Shown: positions 1 to 6,873 of the stretch, piece by piece
Position numbering within the stretch: the stretch's first letter is position 1
How the letters are laid out: each line of letters begins with the position of its first letter
Assembly: GCA_039190385.1 (NCBI GenBank)
Contig: JBCCYD010000339.1
Coordinates: 1-6,873 of the forward strand
Length of the DNA: 6,873 nt
DNA from: Xenococcus sp039190385
Lineage (GTDB): Bacteria; Cyanobacteriota; Cyanobacteriia; Cyanobacteriales; Xenococcaceae
Direction: 5' to 3'
Position numbers and translations under genes: made by a program
Notes under the pieces: model-generated
Databases searched by the model: none
Told to the model about the DNA's origin: nothing
The model's input: only the letters and a program-made list of their open reading frames with translations

Positions 1-1331
1 GAATGCACGCAAGCTTTCTGATGCACTTTGCAGATTTGCGCTAGCGTTTTTGAACCATCTTGATTGTCAATTCTAGAGGCCCAATCCCATTCTTGCCACC
101 AAGCTTCATCTTGGAAATTATTAGCTATGGCATTAATTTTGAAAATATAAATACCTGGCTCAGAAATTGAATCTAGATTAACTTTATTTGTGAATTCAAG
201 ACTATTATCTGTAATGTCCCAATCAGTAAGATTCATTGCTCTTTTTAAAGAATTACTATTGCTGCTAGTAAAGGATTCATTCACAAAATCGTAGGATAAA
301 ACTTCTGTCTCAGTATTAATAGAATTGCTACTAATCGGGAGAGAATATTTCAAGGGAGCAAAGGGCAGATTGTAATTGAGGTTCGGCTGGGAATTATCAA
401 CTCTTTTGGGAACCTCTATAATTTCGTAGGGCGGGCTATCTACTTCTACTGCAACTTTGCCATTGTGAAGGGAAAAGGGTCTGATTAGATCTTGTGGCAA
501 GGAAGGTAAATCCTGGAGAATTGCAATATCATCGACAATCCTATCAGGATAAAAAAGACTGAACTCACTGGTATTAAATAATTCAGGTTTTTGTTGTTGG
601 ATATTATCCACATAGTGAATAATATCTTGATAATGTCCCAGGAAAATAATATAAAAAGGACGATAAGCTTCGAGATCTTTTCCCTGAGTTGTATACTGAA
701 AATCTCGATAAAGATTAGGATTTACTGAATAAACAGTATGATTATATTCACTTCTAATTCCTAAGACACCTACGGCATGACCTGGTAAGTTTTTATTAAA
801 ATAAGTCCGCTGAATTGTTTTGTTAAGTTTATTGAGATCTGAACCCTGTTGATCTAAGTCTGTTATTAAAATGAGAAGTTGATCTTCATTTTCGGGATTT
901 GCGATCGCGACATCTAAATGACTAAAAACCTCGGGAAATTCAGCGCTGTTGCCATCATAAAATTCGGGTAGTCTTGCTTTTTGATATTGACTATCTGTGA
1001 TCTGTTGAGTTTGTTTTTGTCCAATACGGTAATGTTCAACATCAACTTGCGATCGCGAACCACTTCCTAAATTGACCACACTATCTAGTAATGTAATAGT
1101 CTGAGCATAACGGCTATTAGAGTTATTTTTTATATAGCCGTACATGGAGCCACTACCATCTACATTAATCGATATTTTGAGGGGATTTTTTTTATCTACA
1201 GGTTTATCGATAACAGGTATATCACAAGGTAGCTCTGCGTCTGTAATAACTGCTACAGGTTTACAAGCAACTACAATCAAAAGAGTAGAAAATATGGTCA
1301 GCCAGGATTTCAGTGGAACTCGAAATTTCAT
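1..1331 (-). CDS. VWA-domain lipoprotein, C-terminus cut by window edge
   Basis: The reading frame is open for 443 codons from the ATG at 1331 to the window edge, with no stop, so the C-terminus is missing. Residues 1-23 look like a lipoprotein signal: a Lys/Arg-containing start, a hydrophobic stretch (about 11-22) and a lipobox ending V-V-A-C with Cys23. Lipid anchoring on the outer face of a membrane is therefore likely. A von Willebrand factor A domain follows: strand plus MIDAS motif DGSGS at 58-62 (KISINVDGSGSMYGY context) and a second metal-site element, LLILITDLD, with Thr157 and Asp158. VWA domains with an intact MIDAS bind a divalent cation and usually mediate protein-protein contact. 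Residues after about 290 are beta-rich, with an Ig-like segment near 390-405 (EPGIYIFKINA), then a Trp cluster at 411-417. A GTG directly upstream (1334) is an alternative start; a stop six codons before the ATG limits further extension. No well-spaced Shine-Dalgarno sequence is seen. It is divergent from the three-gene operon, so a functional link is inference. Confidence 0.85.
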   Translation of the reverse strand, partial: MKFRVPLKSWLTIFSTLLIVVACKPVAVITDAELPCDIPVIDKPVDKKNPLKISINVDGSGSMYGYIKNNSNSRYAQTITLLDSVVNLGSGSRSQVDVEHYRIGQKQTQQITDSQYQKARLPEFYDGNSAEFPEVFSHLDVAIANPENEDQLLILITDLDQQGSDLNKLNKTIQRTYFNKNLPGHAVGVLGIRSEYNHTVYSVNPNLYRDFQYTTQGKDLEAYRPFYIIFLGHYQDIIHYVDNIQQQKPELFNTSEFSLFYPDRIVDDIAILQDLPSLPQDLIRPFSLHNGKVAVEVDSPPYEIIEVPKRVDNSQPNLNYNLPFAPLKYSLPISSNSINTETEVLSYDFVNESFTSSNSNSLKRAMNLTDWDITDNSLEFTNKVNLDSISEPGIYIFKINAIANNFQDEAWWQEWDWASRIDNQDGSKTLAQICKVHQKACVH

Positions 1332-1419
1332 CACTATGTTAAAAAAATGTTACCTTCAGTAATTCCTCGGATGAGGGTTGGTATGCTTAGTTAACTGAAT
1401 AAAGCTATTCGGATTATAG

Positions 1420-1449
1420 ATTATATATGAGTATTTAGCGAAATGTCAT
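1420..1449 (-). promoter_or_regulatory. Candidate sigma-70 promoter of the VWA lipoprotein gene
   Basis: Read on the minus strand there is a perfect -10 hexamer TATAAT (complement of 1420-1425) and, 18 bases upstream, ATGACA (complement of 1444-1449), which matches the TTGACA consensus at five of six bases. Transcription would start near 1412, giving a leader of about 80 bases before the ATG at 1331. A second perfect TATAAT lies seven bases downstream (complement of 1413-1418) but has no matching -35. The -35 element falls inside a short tandem repeat that may bind a regulator. Confidence 0.45.
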
Positions 1450-1464
1450 CTAGATGTCATCTAA
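1443..1464. repeat. Tandem 11-bp direct repeat, possible operator
   Basis: Two adjacent 11-base units, ATGTCATCTAG (1443-1453) and ATGTCATCTAA (1454-1464), differ only in the last base. The junction also makes a perfect palindrome, TAGATG-T-CATCTA (1451-1463), with six-base arms around one central T. Direct repeats with about one helical turn between units are a common arrangement for OmpR/PhoB-type response regulators. The first copy covers the proposed -35 of the minus-strand promoter. Regulator binding is inference from position and symmetry only. Confidence 0.4.
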
Positions 1465-1612
1465 AGTAGATTCTTTAATCTGCAAGTGTACTCAATTTTG
1501 ATTTATTTGAGATTTTATTTAGGTTCAAATCAACTTAGTTTTTTAGGTCGCTTAACTATATATTTGATTATTTTTGCATGAATTAACTGACGTAAGTAAA
1601 TTTAAATTTCTT

Positions 1613-1619
1613 GAGGAGG
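1613..1619 (+). promoter_or_regulatory. Strong Shine-Dalgarno sequence that decides the start at 1623
   Basis: GAGGAGG just upstream of ATG 1623 is a near-ideal match to the 16S rRNA tail. Its first GAGG lies six bases before the ATG. An in-frame TTG at 1611 would give four more residues (M-R-R-L), but these codons are the ribosome binding site itself, so the ATG at 1623 is the better start. The two downstream genes lack a comparable site. Confidence 0.75.
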
Positions 1620-1622
1620 CTC

Positions 1623-2102
1623 ATGAAAACAGGAGAAACTATTCGTATTATTATTTTTACTTTGCTGGGATTGGTTTTGATGTTCTGGCTACAGCCTTTG
1701 ATTTATCAAAATAGGTTGATTAGAATTGCTGACTATCAAGGAGGGGTGACGACTTGGATTCGTGATGATTACTATCTCAGTGCGGGAATCGTCTTTGGCT
1801 TGTCGTTCCTGGCCATGTTGTCTTGGTGCTTTGGCACAGCTAGAGCTAAAGTCAAAAATGCCGCTGATGTTGCTAGCTGGAATGTAGTCTGGTGGTTATT
1901 GGGACTATTACCCATTATTGGGATTGCGATCGCGCTCATCTTTTTCAACAAGAGTGATGATGCACTACTATCTCTGACAGGATTTTTAGTTTTTGATGGT
2001 TTATTTCTACTTTATTGGTTGCCTACAGCGACTAGCTCTCCTGGATCGTTTAAATTTACTCCTCCAGGAGCTATGTTTGTACGTCGTTTAATTGGGTCTT
2101 AA
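1623..2102 (+). CDS. Small four-helix integral membrane protein, function unknown
   Basis: The product has 159 residues and I do not recognise a family. Four hydrophobic segments are visible: about 9-27, 52-70, 88-108 and 115-134. The loop between helices 1 and 2 (28-51) has several charged residues (R31, R34, D37, R47, D48, D49). The loop between helices 2 and 3 carries R74, K76 and K78, and by the positive-inside rule is probably cytoplasmic. The tail after helix 4 (135-159) is rich in Ser, Pro and Gly and ends with R154-R155. By the same rule the tail would also be cytoplasmic, leaving both termini inside. Trp is frequent (W22, W45, W68, W86, W90, W91, W132). There is no catalytic motif. 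It is the first gene of a probable operon; the next gene begins 15 bases after its stop. A plausible job, by position only, is membrane anchor or adaptor for the downstream cytoskeleton-like proteins. The start is fixed by a strong ribosome binding site, not by the in-frame TTG at 1611. Confidence 0.85.
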   Translation: MKTGETIRIIIFTLLGLVLMFWLQPLIYQNRLIRIADYQGGVTTWIRDDYYLSAGIVFGLSFLAMLSWCFGTARAKVKNAADVASWNVVWWLLGLLPIIGIAIALIFFNKSDDALLSLTGFLVFDGLFLLYWLPTATSSPGSFKFTPPGAMFVRRLIGS

Positions 2103-2117
2103 ATTATTTCAGAAATC

Positions 2118-3644
2118 ATGGGACAAAATACACTTTATGCCATTGGAATTGGTGGCACGGGATCTAAATGTCTAGAGGCGATCGCACAAATAGCTTCTGT
2201 AGGTTTATTTACAGAGGATGAAATTAAGTTTCTATTTGTTGATGCCGATGAAACTAACGGTAACTTGGAACGAGCTAGAACTAGTCTAAAAGTTTATAAT
2301 CGCACGCACCAGTTGATTACAGAGCAAGGAGACAAGATTCCTTGGGTACAAACTCCAATCAAATCCTATCGTCCAGATGTTTGGTCACCTTTTGGCAATA
2401 CCAGTACCAACAAAAATTTAGGTTCTTTCTTTGGTTATAATAATCTCCAACAAGGCGGGAAAGGTTTAGGGCATTTGTTTGATGTTCTCTATACCCAAGA
2501 AGAAAGAGAAGCCAATTTGGATGTGGGGTTTCGAGGTCGTCCCGCGATCGGTTCTGCGGTGATGAGTGGTTTGGATTTAGATAATCTCGAAGAAGATCCT
2601 TGGGCAGGATTAATCCAGGATATTTTATCTGATGTTGGCAGTAGTAAGACTCCCAGGATATTTCTTTGCGGCTCGATTTTTGGGGGCACAGGAGCCTCTG
2701 GTTTACCAACTCTGGGTCGTTTAATTTATAACAAGTTACAAGATGAGAAAATCCAGGGCGCGAAGATTGCCTGTCTATTCGTGCTGCCCTATTTTCGGTT
2801 TGCTCAACCGACAGGAAAGGATGCCAATAATGGAGAAGTCTATGCGAGAGCAGAACAGTTTTTATTAAATACTGAATCAGCTTTGCGTTATTACAATAAT
2901 CAGAACGAATATTTCGATACAGTTTATTTGCTGGGAAATCAAAATCTATCCAATTACGACTTCAGTATTGGGAAAAATACTCAGAAGAATGAACCTCATT
3001 TTATTGAATTGTATTCTGCTCTTGCGGCTAAGCATTTTTTAACTGAAACTCCTTCGGGGAAAAATGCGGTAGTGCTCAATAGTCGTAATTCAACCGCGGG
3101 AATCACCTGGGATGATCTTCCTGAGACAATCGAAACCAAGGCAAAATTGGTTAATGCGACTCGCTTTGCCTATGCTTGGTTATCAAATATTGCTTCAGAA
3201 TTAGAGAATGCCAAAAAAGAAGGGGTAGCCAGATTTTCTAAACATGCTATTTGGTTTCTTAACTTTTATCGTCCTCAACAAGGGGGATTAGGCAGTCTCT
3301 TTAGTAAGAAAGGGGAAGACTATCCTGATTTTAATGATGCGGCAGAGCAACAAAAGATCACTGATATTACCGAATGGTGTCAGGATTATTTGCGATGGAT
3401 ATCAGAGCTTCAAAAATGTGACGGTGATGAGATTCAACTTTTTCAAGATGCAGCTTTAGCCAACTTAAAAAAAAATGAAGGAGCAAGATTGGGAGATTTA
3501 GTAATCGGCGATAATCGTGACAGAAATACTAAACAAGAAGATACAGTCCAAAGATTGCAGCTAGAGCTTGAAGCATTTACCTCCGCTGAAAAAGGCACTA
3601 TTGGTTTAGCCAAAGCTTTATACAAAGTTTGTGAGTTGTTGTAA
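2118..3644 (+). CDS. Tubulin/FtsZ-like GTPase-fold protein (Tubulin_2-type)
   Basis: This 508-residue protein is most likely a GTP-binding cytoplasmic protein of the tubulin/FtsZ superfamily, of the divergent bacterial type covered by the Pfam family Tubulin_2. Visible features, in order: an N-terminal strand and Gly-rich loop GIGGTGSK (10-17), where tubulins have their T1 loop; FLFVDADETN (38-47), a strand and acidic loop as in T2/T3; and the hallmark Gly-rich phosphate loop FGGTGASG (188-195), resembling the tubulin GGGTGSG signature with one residue more between the TG and the final SG. A helix containing N251/E253 (NTESAL) follows a strand ending LPYF (223-226), where T5/H6 lie. NEPHFIEL (291-298) may stand in for the catalytic T7 loop, but the classical NxDxxE pattern is not present. 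Polymerisation or GTP hydrolysis therefore cannot be assumed. Residues after about 360 form a mostly helical, charged C-terminal part that I cannot assign. There is no signal peptide, membrane segment or clear Shine-Dalgarno. The gene follows the membrane protein by 15 bases and precedes the actin/Hsp70-like gene by 42. Confidence 0.85.
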   Translation: MGQNTLYAIGIGGTGSKCLEAIAQIASVGLFTEDEIKFLFVDADETNGNLERARTSLKVYNRTHQLITEQGDKIPWVQTPIKSYRPDVWSPFGNTSTNKNLGSFFGYNNLQQGGKGLGHLFDVLYTQEEREANLDVGFRGRPAIGSAVMSGLDLDNLEEDPWAGLIQDILSDVGSSKTPRIFLCGSIFGGTGASGLPTLGRLIYNKLQDEKIQGAKIACLFVLPYFRFAQPTGKDANNGEVYARAEQFLLNTESALRYYNNQNEYFDTVYLLGNQNLSNYDFSIGKNTQKNEPHFIELYSALAAKHFLTETPSGKNAVVLNSRNSTAGITWDDLPETIETKAKLVNATRFAYAWLSNIASELENAKKEGVARFSKHAIWFLNFYRPQQGGLGSLFSKKGEDYPDFNDAAEQQKITDITEWCQDYLRWISELQKCDGDEIQLFQDAALANLKKNEGARLGDLVIGDNRDRNTKQEDTVQRLQLELEAFTSAEKGTIGLAKALYKVCELL

Positions 3645-3686
3645 ATAGTTAATATTTTCTCTTCGTTCTTTATTCCTTGAATTATT

Positions 3687-6600
3687 ATGCCTGAGTCAAT
3701 TCTGTTATTGCCCCAATTAAAAGCTGATGCTGATGTTCAGTCAGGCGATCGCCCTGGAGAATGGAATGTTCAGCCAAGTAAAGCTTTTGTCAATGTTGCT
3801 TCTAGTCTGAGTTATGAATCGCCAGGAGCAGTTAAGAATATTAGTTCAGTGCCGACCATGTGGGCGCGACCGCTCACTATGGAGATGATTCTATATGATG
3901 ATCAAAATTCTCTTCGGGAGCAGGTGATTCCTGAATGGCAAGGCATGTTAGCCGCGATCGCCCTTGCCGAGATTCGGGGCTTTCCGATTACTGCGCAATT
4001 GTTAGAGCTTAGCAATCTTAGATATGAAGAAGACTTTGCTAATTGTCTATATGAGCTATTACCCGACTACAAAGGCCGAAATCTCTACGAACTAGATAAT
4101 AAACATCCCTGGGAAGATATTTATCTATTTTTATGGGACAAAAAGCCCATTGGTATGACATCCCCAACTACGATTGTGGTTCCTGCGGAGAAGGGTAATT
4201 GGCAAGAGGTTCCCTGGTGGGATAATAACGAAAGAAGATTAAAATCTCCGCATCAATCTCTTAATAAAAATGAACAAGCTCTACTGTGGTGTTGGTTAGA
4301 CAATCTTAATGGAACTTTAAACAAACATAATGGCGATCGCAGAGCGATCAATATTATGAAAGGACTACTCAGAGATTTTCAAAATAGTCTTGGTCAAATT
4401 GAAGATCAAAAACTTGTTTTAAGTGATGATCCTGTTTTCTTTGAAGTAAAAATTAATCGAGGTGCATTAGAAGCTCTTAATCGTCCCGTCAAAGCACCAG
4501 AAAAAGATTCTTGTGTGGAACTAGTTTCTAGTAAACCAGGCAATGAACAGCCACCATTGCTAATTTACGATCCAGCAATGGCCAATGTTTGGAATGAAAA
4601 ACCTCAAAATATCTGGATTCATGGGGGAAAAACTCTTGCCTCTCTTAAGCCAGAAGAATTCTCCACACTCAAAGAACAATGGACAGAAGTTAATTTGGTC
4701 ACTCCAGACGAGTTATTCTTTCCAGAACTAAAATTTATTGAGCTAGAAAATGCTTTACCAGGTGCATTATCACCCGAAGTAGATCAGCCGATAGTTTTTC
4801 AGGATCAACGAGTTACGCCATTAATTCCGCTTAACCCATTACTTCTAGAGTATCTTACTCCAGAAGATTTATTGAGCAAAATTAAATTCCAAAGAGTCAG
4901 CAGCGGAGTTCGTTTAATTGTCGATTTACCGTTAAGCGGGGTGAAAGACGATCAGACATCTGAAAACTATCGTATCTTTAGAGATTACGATCTCAAAGTC
5001 GAAAATAGTTTAGGAGATCAACTGCCGGTATTACAAATTTGGCCAAATTTCCAGAAAAAAGATTGGCACGAATATTATACTTTCTACTATGACGGTGAAC
5101 TAGAAGAACAGACTTTTAAGATTACCTATCCTCAAGCTATAAAATCTCATGGGTTTAAGGACGGTTTTGGATCTTTTCTGATGTATCGTTCAGCAGAATT
5201 TCCTGAATATCTCACCTGCACTGATTTTGAGAATAATCAAATAGGTTTAATTTTATTCCCATCTCCTAAAGAAATTATAGACAACAAACATTGGCATATT
5301 GGGGTGGATTTTGGTACATCATTTACTAATATTTATGTCAATGCTAATAAACAAGAAGTACCACAACCTTTAGAACTAAAAAATTTGCAGTCTCAGGTAA
5401 CAGATACTGATATAGTTAATCGACTAAATACTTTGTTTGAGTATTTTGTTCCAGAAAACTTTAAACTAGTTAGAGATCGTAAAGCTCTACCACTATCTAG
5501 TGTCCTTACTATTAGAGGCAAAGATCCGAAGAATTCTCAGCAATTATTCCCAATATTAGATGGACGCATTTATATTCCTGACAATAATAGATTTGAACCT
5601 CAGAAAGATTGGATTAAAACGAATCTCAAATGGGATGAAGATATTCGGTCGCATAGTGAAGTCTTTCTAAAAAACTTAGCTCTCTATATTTCAGCTCTAG
5701 CCGCAGAAGCAGGAGTTACCGAAATTCAATGGTCTTTATCCTATCCTTCGGCTTTTTCTCGGGGAGATATTCTTAATTATTCTGATGTTTGGTCTAATGT
5801 AGCCAGAGAGTTAGAAGAATCTACAGGAATCAAACAAAATCATCCAGAGGTCGATCTAAAAAAGGGAACGGGCGATTTCCGCACTGAAAGTTTAGCAATT
5901 GCTCAATATTTTGCCGATTTTGAAGATAAAGATTTAGTTTATACAACTTGTATTGATATTGGAGGTGGAACTTCTGATATTTCTATTTGGGAAAAGAATA
6001 GCTTGGTTCATCAATGCTCAGTTCAATTGGCAGGAAGGGATATTTTCTCCCAATTTATCAAAATGAATTCTACTTTTGCTGAAGAAAAATTTGGACTTGA
6101 TCCCAAAGAGTGGAAAGGATTAGGTGCTGGGGCATTTAGCGCCAAACTGGATGTTTGGTTACGCTACAGAAGTGAACAATGGCTGGATAAAAATAGAGCT
6201 TCGCAAAGAAGAGATAAAGAGTTTCAGGGATTAATCCGCTTAATGACTATTGGTATTGCTGGATTATATTATTATGTTGGGATTTTGCTGAAGGTTCTCC
6301 ATTCAGAAGTAGCAGAAGATGAAGAAGGGAATATGGTTTCTCTTTATAAAGAAGGAAAAATTACGCCTGTTTATATTGGAGGAAATGCTTCCCGCTTTTT
6401 GCAATGGCTCGATGAACGAGGAAAATTTGATAAAAATTCCGAAGTTAATGAATTGTTTAGTCGGATGTTAAGCAAAGCTTCAACTTTCAAAGATACAGAA
6501 GAGATTACTAACCTCAGTGATAATCCCAAAGATGAAGCAGCTTGTGGCTTGGTTCTCAGTAGTACAAAACTCAAGGGATTAGGCAGAAAGGTAAAAGATC

Positions 6601-6873
6601 CCATAATTGCGGGAGAAACTTGTTGTATTAATGGTGAAGAATTTACAGCTGAGCAAAGACTAACTCTTGGGGATAGCGATGAAGATATAAAAGAATTTAC
6701 TATTCCTAATTTGGTAGAACTTCCCAAATTTCTCTATGAATTTCATCAAGCTATTAGAGATCTTGAACTAGAATCTATTACTGGTTTAGAAAATTATAAG
6801 TTAAGTCCAGAAACAGATGATAATTACAAATTATGGCAAGAAACACAACGAGAGTTGAATAAAACTTTGCTTA
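3687..6873 (+). CDS. Large protein with C-terminal actin/Hsp70-like ATPase, 3' end cut
   Basis: The frame is open from ATG 3687 to the window end without a stop (1062 codons plus one base), so the C-terminus is missing. The second half has the actin/Hsp70 ATPase signature in the right order: phosphate-1 GVDFGTSFTN (539-548, Asp541); a strand WSLSYPSAF (682-690), matching the Hsp70 'VPA' region; phosphate-2 DIGGGTSD (757-764, Asp757, Asp764); and the adenosine motif IGGNAS (897-902). ATP binding and probably hydrolysis are expected. Insertions between the motifs (about 550-680 and 765-890) make it larger than DnaK's nucleotide domain. Residues 1-530 are not recognised. They include VPTMWARP (55-62), an amphipathic helical stretch (75-100), VPWWD (175-179) and a beta-rich part near 410-520, with no membrane segment or signal. 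It lies 42 bases after the tubulin-like gene with no terminator between, so it is probably co-transcribed. No good Shine-Dalgarno precedes the ATG. A very distant link to SrfB-like Hsp70-type proteins is possible but not shown. Partner or scaffold roles with the tubulin-like protein are inference. Confidence 0.85.
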   Translation, partial: MPESILLLPQLKADADVQSGDRPGEWNVQPSKAFVNVASSLSYESPGAVKNISSVPTMWARPLTMEMILYDDQNSLREQVIPEWQGMLAAIALAEIRGFPITAQLLELSNLRYEEDFANCLYELLPDYKGRNLYELDNKHPWEDIYLFLWDKKPIGMTSPTTIVVPAEKGNWQEVPWWDNNERRLKSPHQSLNKNEQALLWCWLDNLNGTLNKHNGDRRAINIMKGLLRDFQNSLGQIEDQKLVLSDDPVFFEVKINRGALEALNRPVKAPEKDSCVELVSSKPGNEQPPLLIYDPAMANVWNEKPQNIWIHGGKTLASLKPEEFSTLKEQWTEVNLVTPDELFFPELKFIELENALPGALSPEVDQPIVFQDQRVTPLIPLNPLLLEYLTPEDLLSKIKFQRVSSGVRLIVDLPLSGVKDDQTSENYRIFRDYDLKVENSLGDQLPVLQIWPNFQKKDWHEYYTFYYDGELEEQTFKITYPQAIKSHGFKDGFGSFLMYRSAEFPEYLTCTDFENNQIGLILFPSPKEIIDNKHWHIGVDFGTSFTNIYVNANKQEVPQPLELKNLQSQVTDTDIVNRLNTLFEYFVPENFKLVRDRKALPLSSVLTIRGKDPKNSQQLFPILDGRIYIPDNNRFEPQKDWIKTNLKWDEDIRSHSEVFLKNLALYISALAAEAGVTEIQWSLSYPSAFSRGDILNYSDVWSNVARELEESTGIKQNHPEVDLKKGTGDFRTESLAIAQYFADFEDKDLVYTTCIDIGGGTSDISIWEKNSLVHQCSVQLAGRDIFSQFIKMNSTFAEEKFGLDPKEWKGLGAGAFSAKLDVWLRYRSEQWLDKNRASQRRDKEFQGLIRLMTIGIAGLYYYVGILLKVLHSEVAEDEEGNMVSLYKEGKITPVYIGGNASRFLQWLDERGKFDKNSEVNELFSRMLSKASTFKDTEEITNLSDNPKDEAACGLVLSSTKLKGLGRKVKDPIIAGETCCINGEEFTAEQRLTLGDSDEDIKEFTIPNLVELPKFLYEFHQAIRDLELESITGLENYKLSPETDDNYKLWQETQRELNKTLL

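Larger units (their letters stand above)
1335..1622. other. Divergent intergenic regulatory region
   Basis: This AT-rich spacer separates the minus-strand VWA lipoprotein gene from the plus-strand operon, so it must carry the start signals of both. On the minus strand a good -10/-35 pair is visible. On the plus strand only weak candidates are seen, for example TATATT at 1559-1564 without a convincing -35 partner, so I make no firm plus-strand promoter call. A 12-bp A/T-only palindrome (AAATTTAAATTT, 1598-1609) sits just before the ribosome binding site, but it is low complexity. I see no small gene, RNA gene or terminator hairpin in this stretch. Confidence 0.6.

Noticed and set aside
1144..1362. 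Plus-strand open frame of 72 codons
   Set aside because: It lies antisense over the N-terminal part of the VWA lipoprotein gene, which has a clear signal peptide and metal motif on the other strand. No ribosome binding site supports it.
1365..1376. Small hairpin CCTC-GGAT-GAGG in the leader of the VWA gene
   Set aside because: Only four base pairs with no U-tract. It is too weak to call as a terminator, attenuator or riboswitch.
1468..1481. AGATT-CTTT-AATCT inverted repeat
   Set aside because: A five-base A/T-rich stem is expected by chance in such sequence, and it has no independent support beyond being near the 11-bp repeat.
1611..1622. TTG start at 1611 for the membrane protein
   Set aside because: These bases form the Shine-Dalgarno sequence for the ATG at 1623; nothing comparable lies upstream of the TTG.
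2359..2709. Minus-strand open frames within the tubulin-like gene (also 2489-2689 and 3443-3625)
   Set aside because: They are antisense to a well-supported coding sequence with recognisable motifs and show no protein-like pattern of their own.
3645..3686. Possible terminator or promoter between the tubulin-like and actin-like genes
   Set aside because: The 42-base gap has no stem-loop and no convincing -10/-35 pair, so I treat the genes as co-transcribed.
6371..6727. Minus-strand open frame of 118 codons
   Set aside because: It is antisense to the actin/Hsp70-like gene, overlapping its adenosine-motif region. The Ser/Leu-rich composition is typical of a shadow frame.

Overview
The window looks like chromosomal DNA of a low-GC cyanobacterium. 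The main clue is the cyanobacterial HIP1 octamer GCGATCGC, which I count seven times (starts at 901, 1049, 1926, 2178, 3745, 3954 and 4333), on an otherwise AT-rich background. I cannot place it below phylum with confidence. No RNA gene, CRISPR array, insertion sequence or convincing terminator is visible.

Layout. Positions 1-1331 hold most of a minus-strand gene for a lipobox-bearing von Willebrand factor A (VWA) protein, whose C-terminus lies outside the left edge. Positions 1332-1622 are an AT-rich divergent intergenic region. It has a plausible minus-strand promoter whose -35 element overlaps an 11-bp tandem repeat and a 13-bp palindrome. To the right, three plus-strand genes are closely spaced and probably form one operon. 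The first is a 159-residue protein with four predicted membrane segments (1623-2102). The second is a 508-residue tubulin/FtsZ-like GTPase-fold protein (2118-3644). The third is a very large protein (3687 to beyond 6873, at least 1062 residues) with an actin/Hsp70-type ATPase core behind an N-terminal region of about 530 residues that I do not recognise.

How they may work together (inference). A tubulin-fold protein and an actin/Hsp70-fold ATPase are encoded back to back, preceded by a small integral membrane protein and divergent from a probably membrane-anchored metal-binding VWA lipoprotein. This suggests an envelope-associated system in which a nucleotide-dependent cytoplasmic machine is coupled through the four-helix membrane protein to an extracytoplasmic VWA sensor or adaptor. 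Known proteins with a Tubulin_2-type domain, Hsp70-like ATPases and VWA proteins are often uncharacterised, and I know of no established function for this combination. It could serve envelope organisation, stress response, biological conflict or cell differentiation; the sequence does not decide between these.
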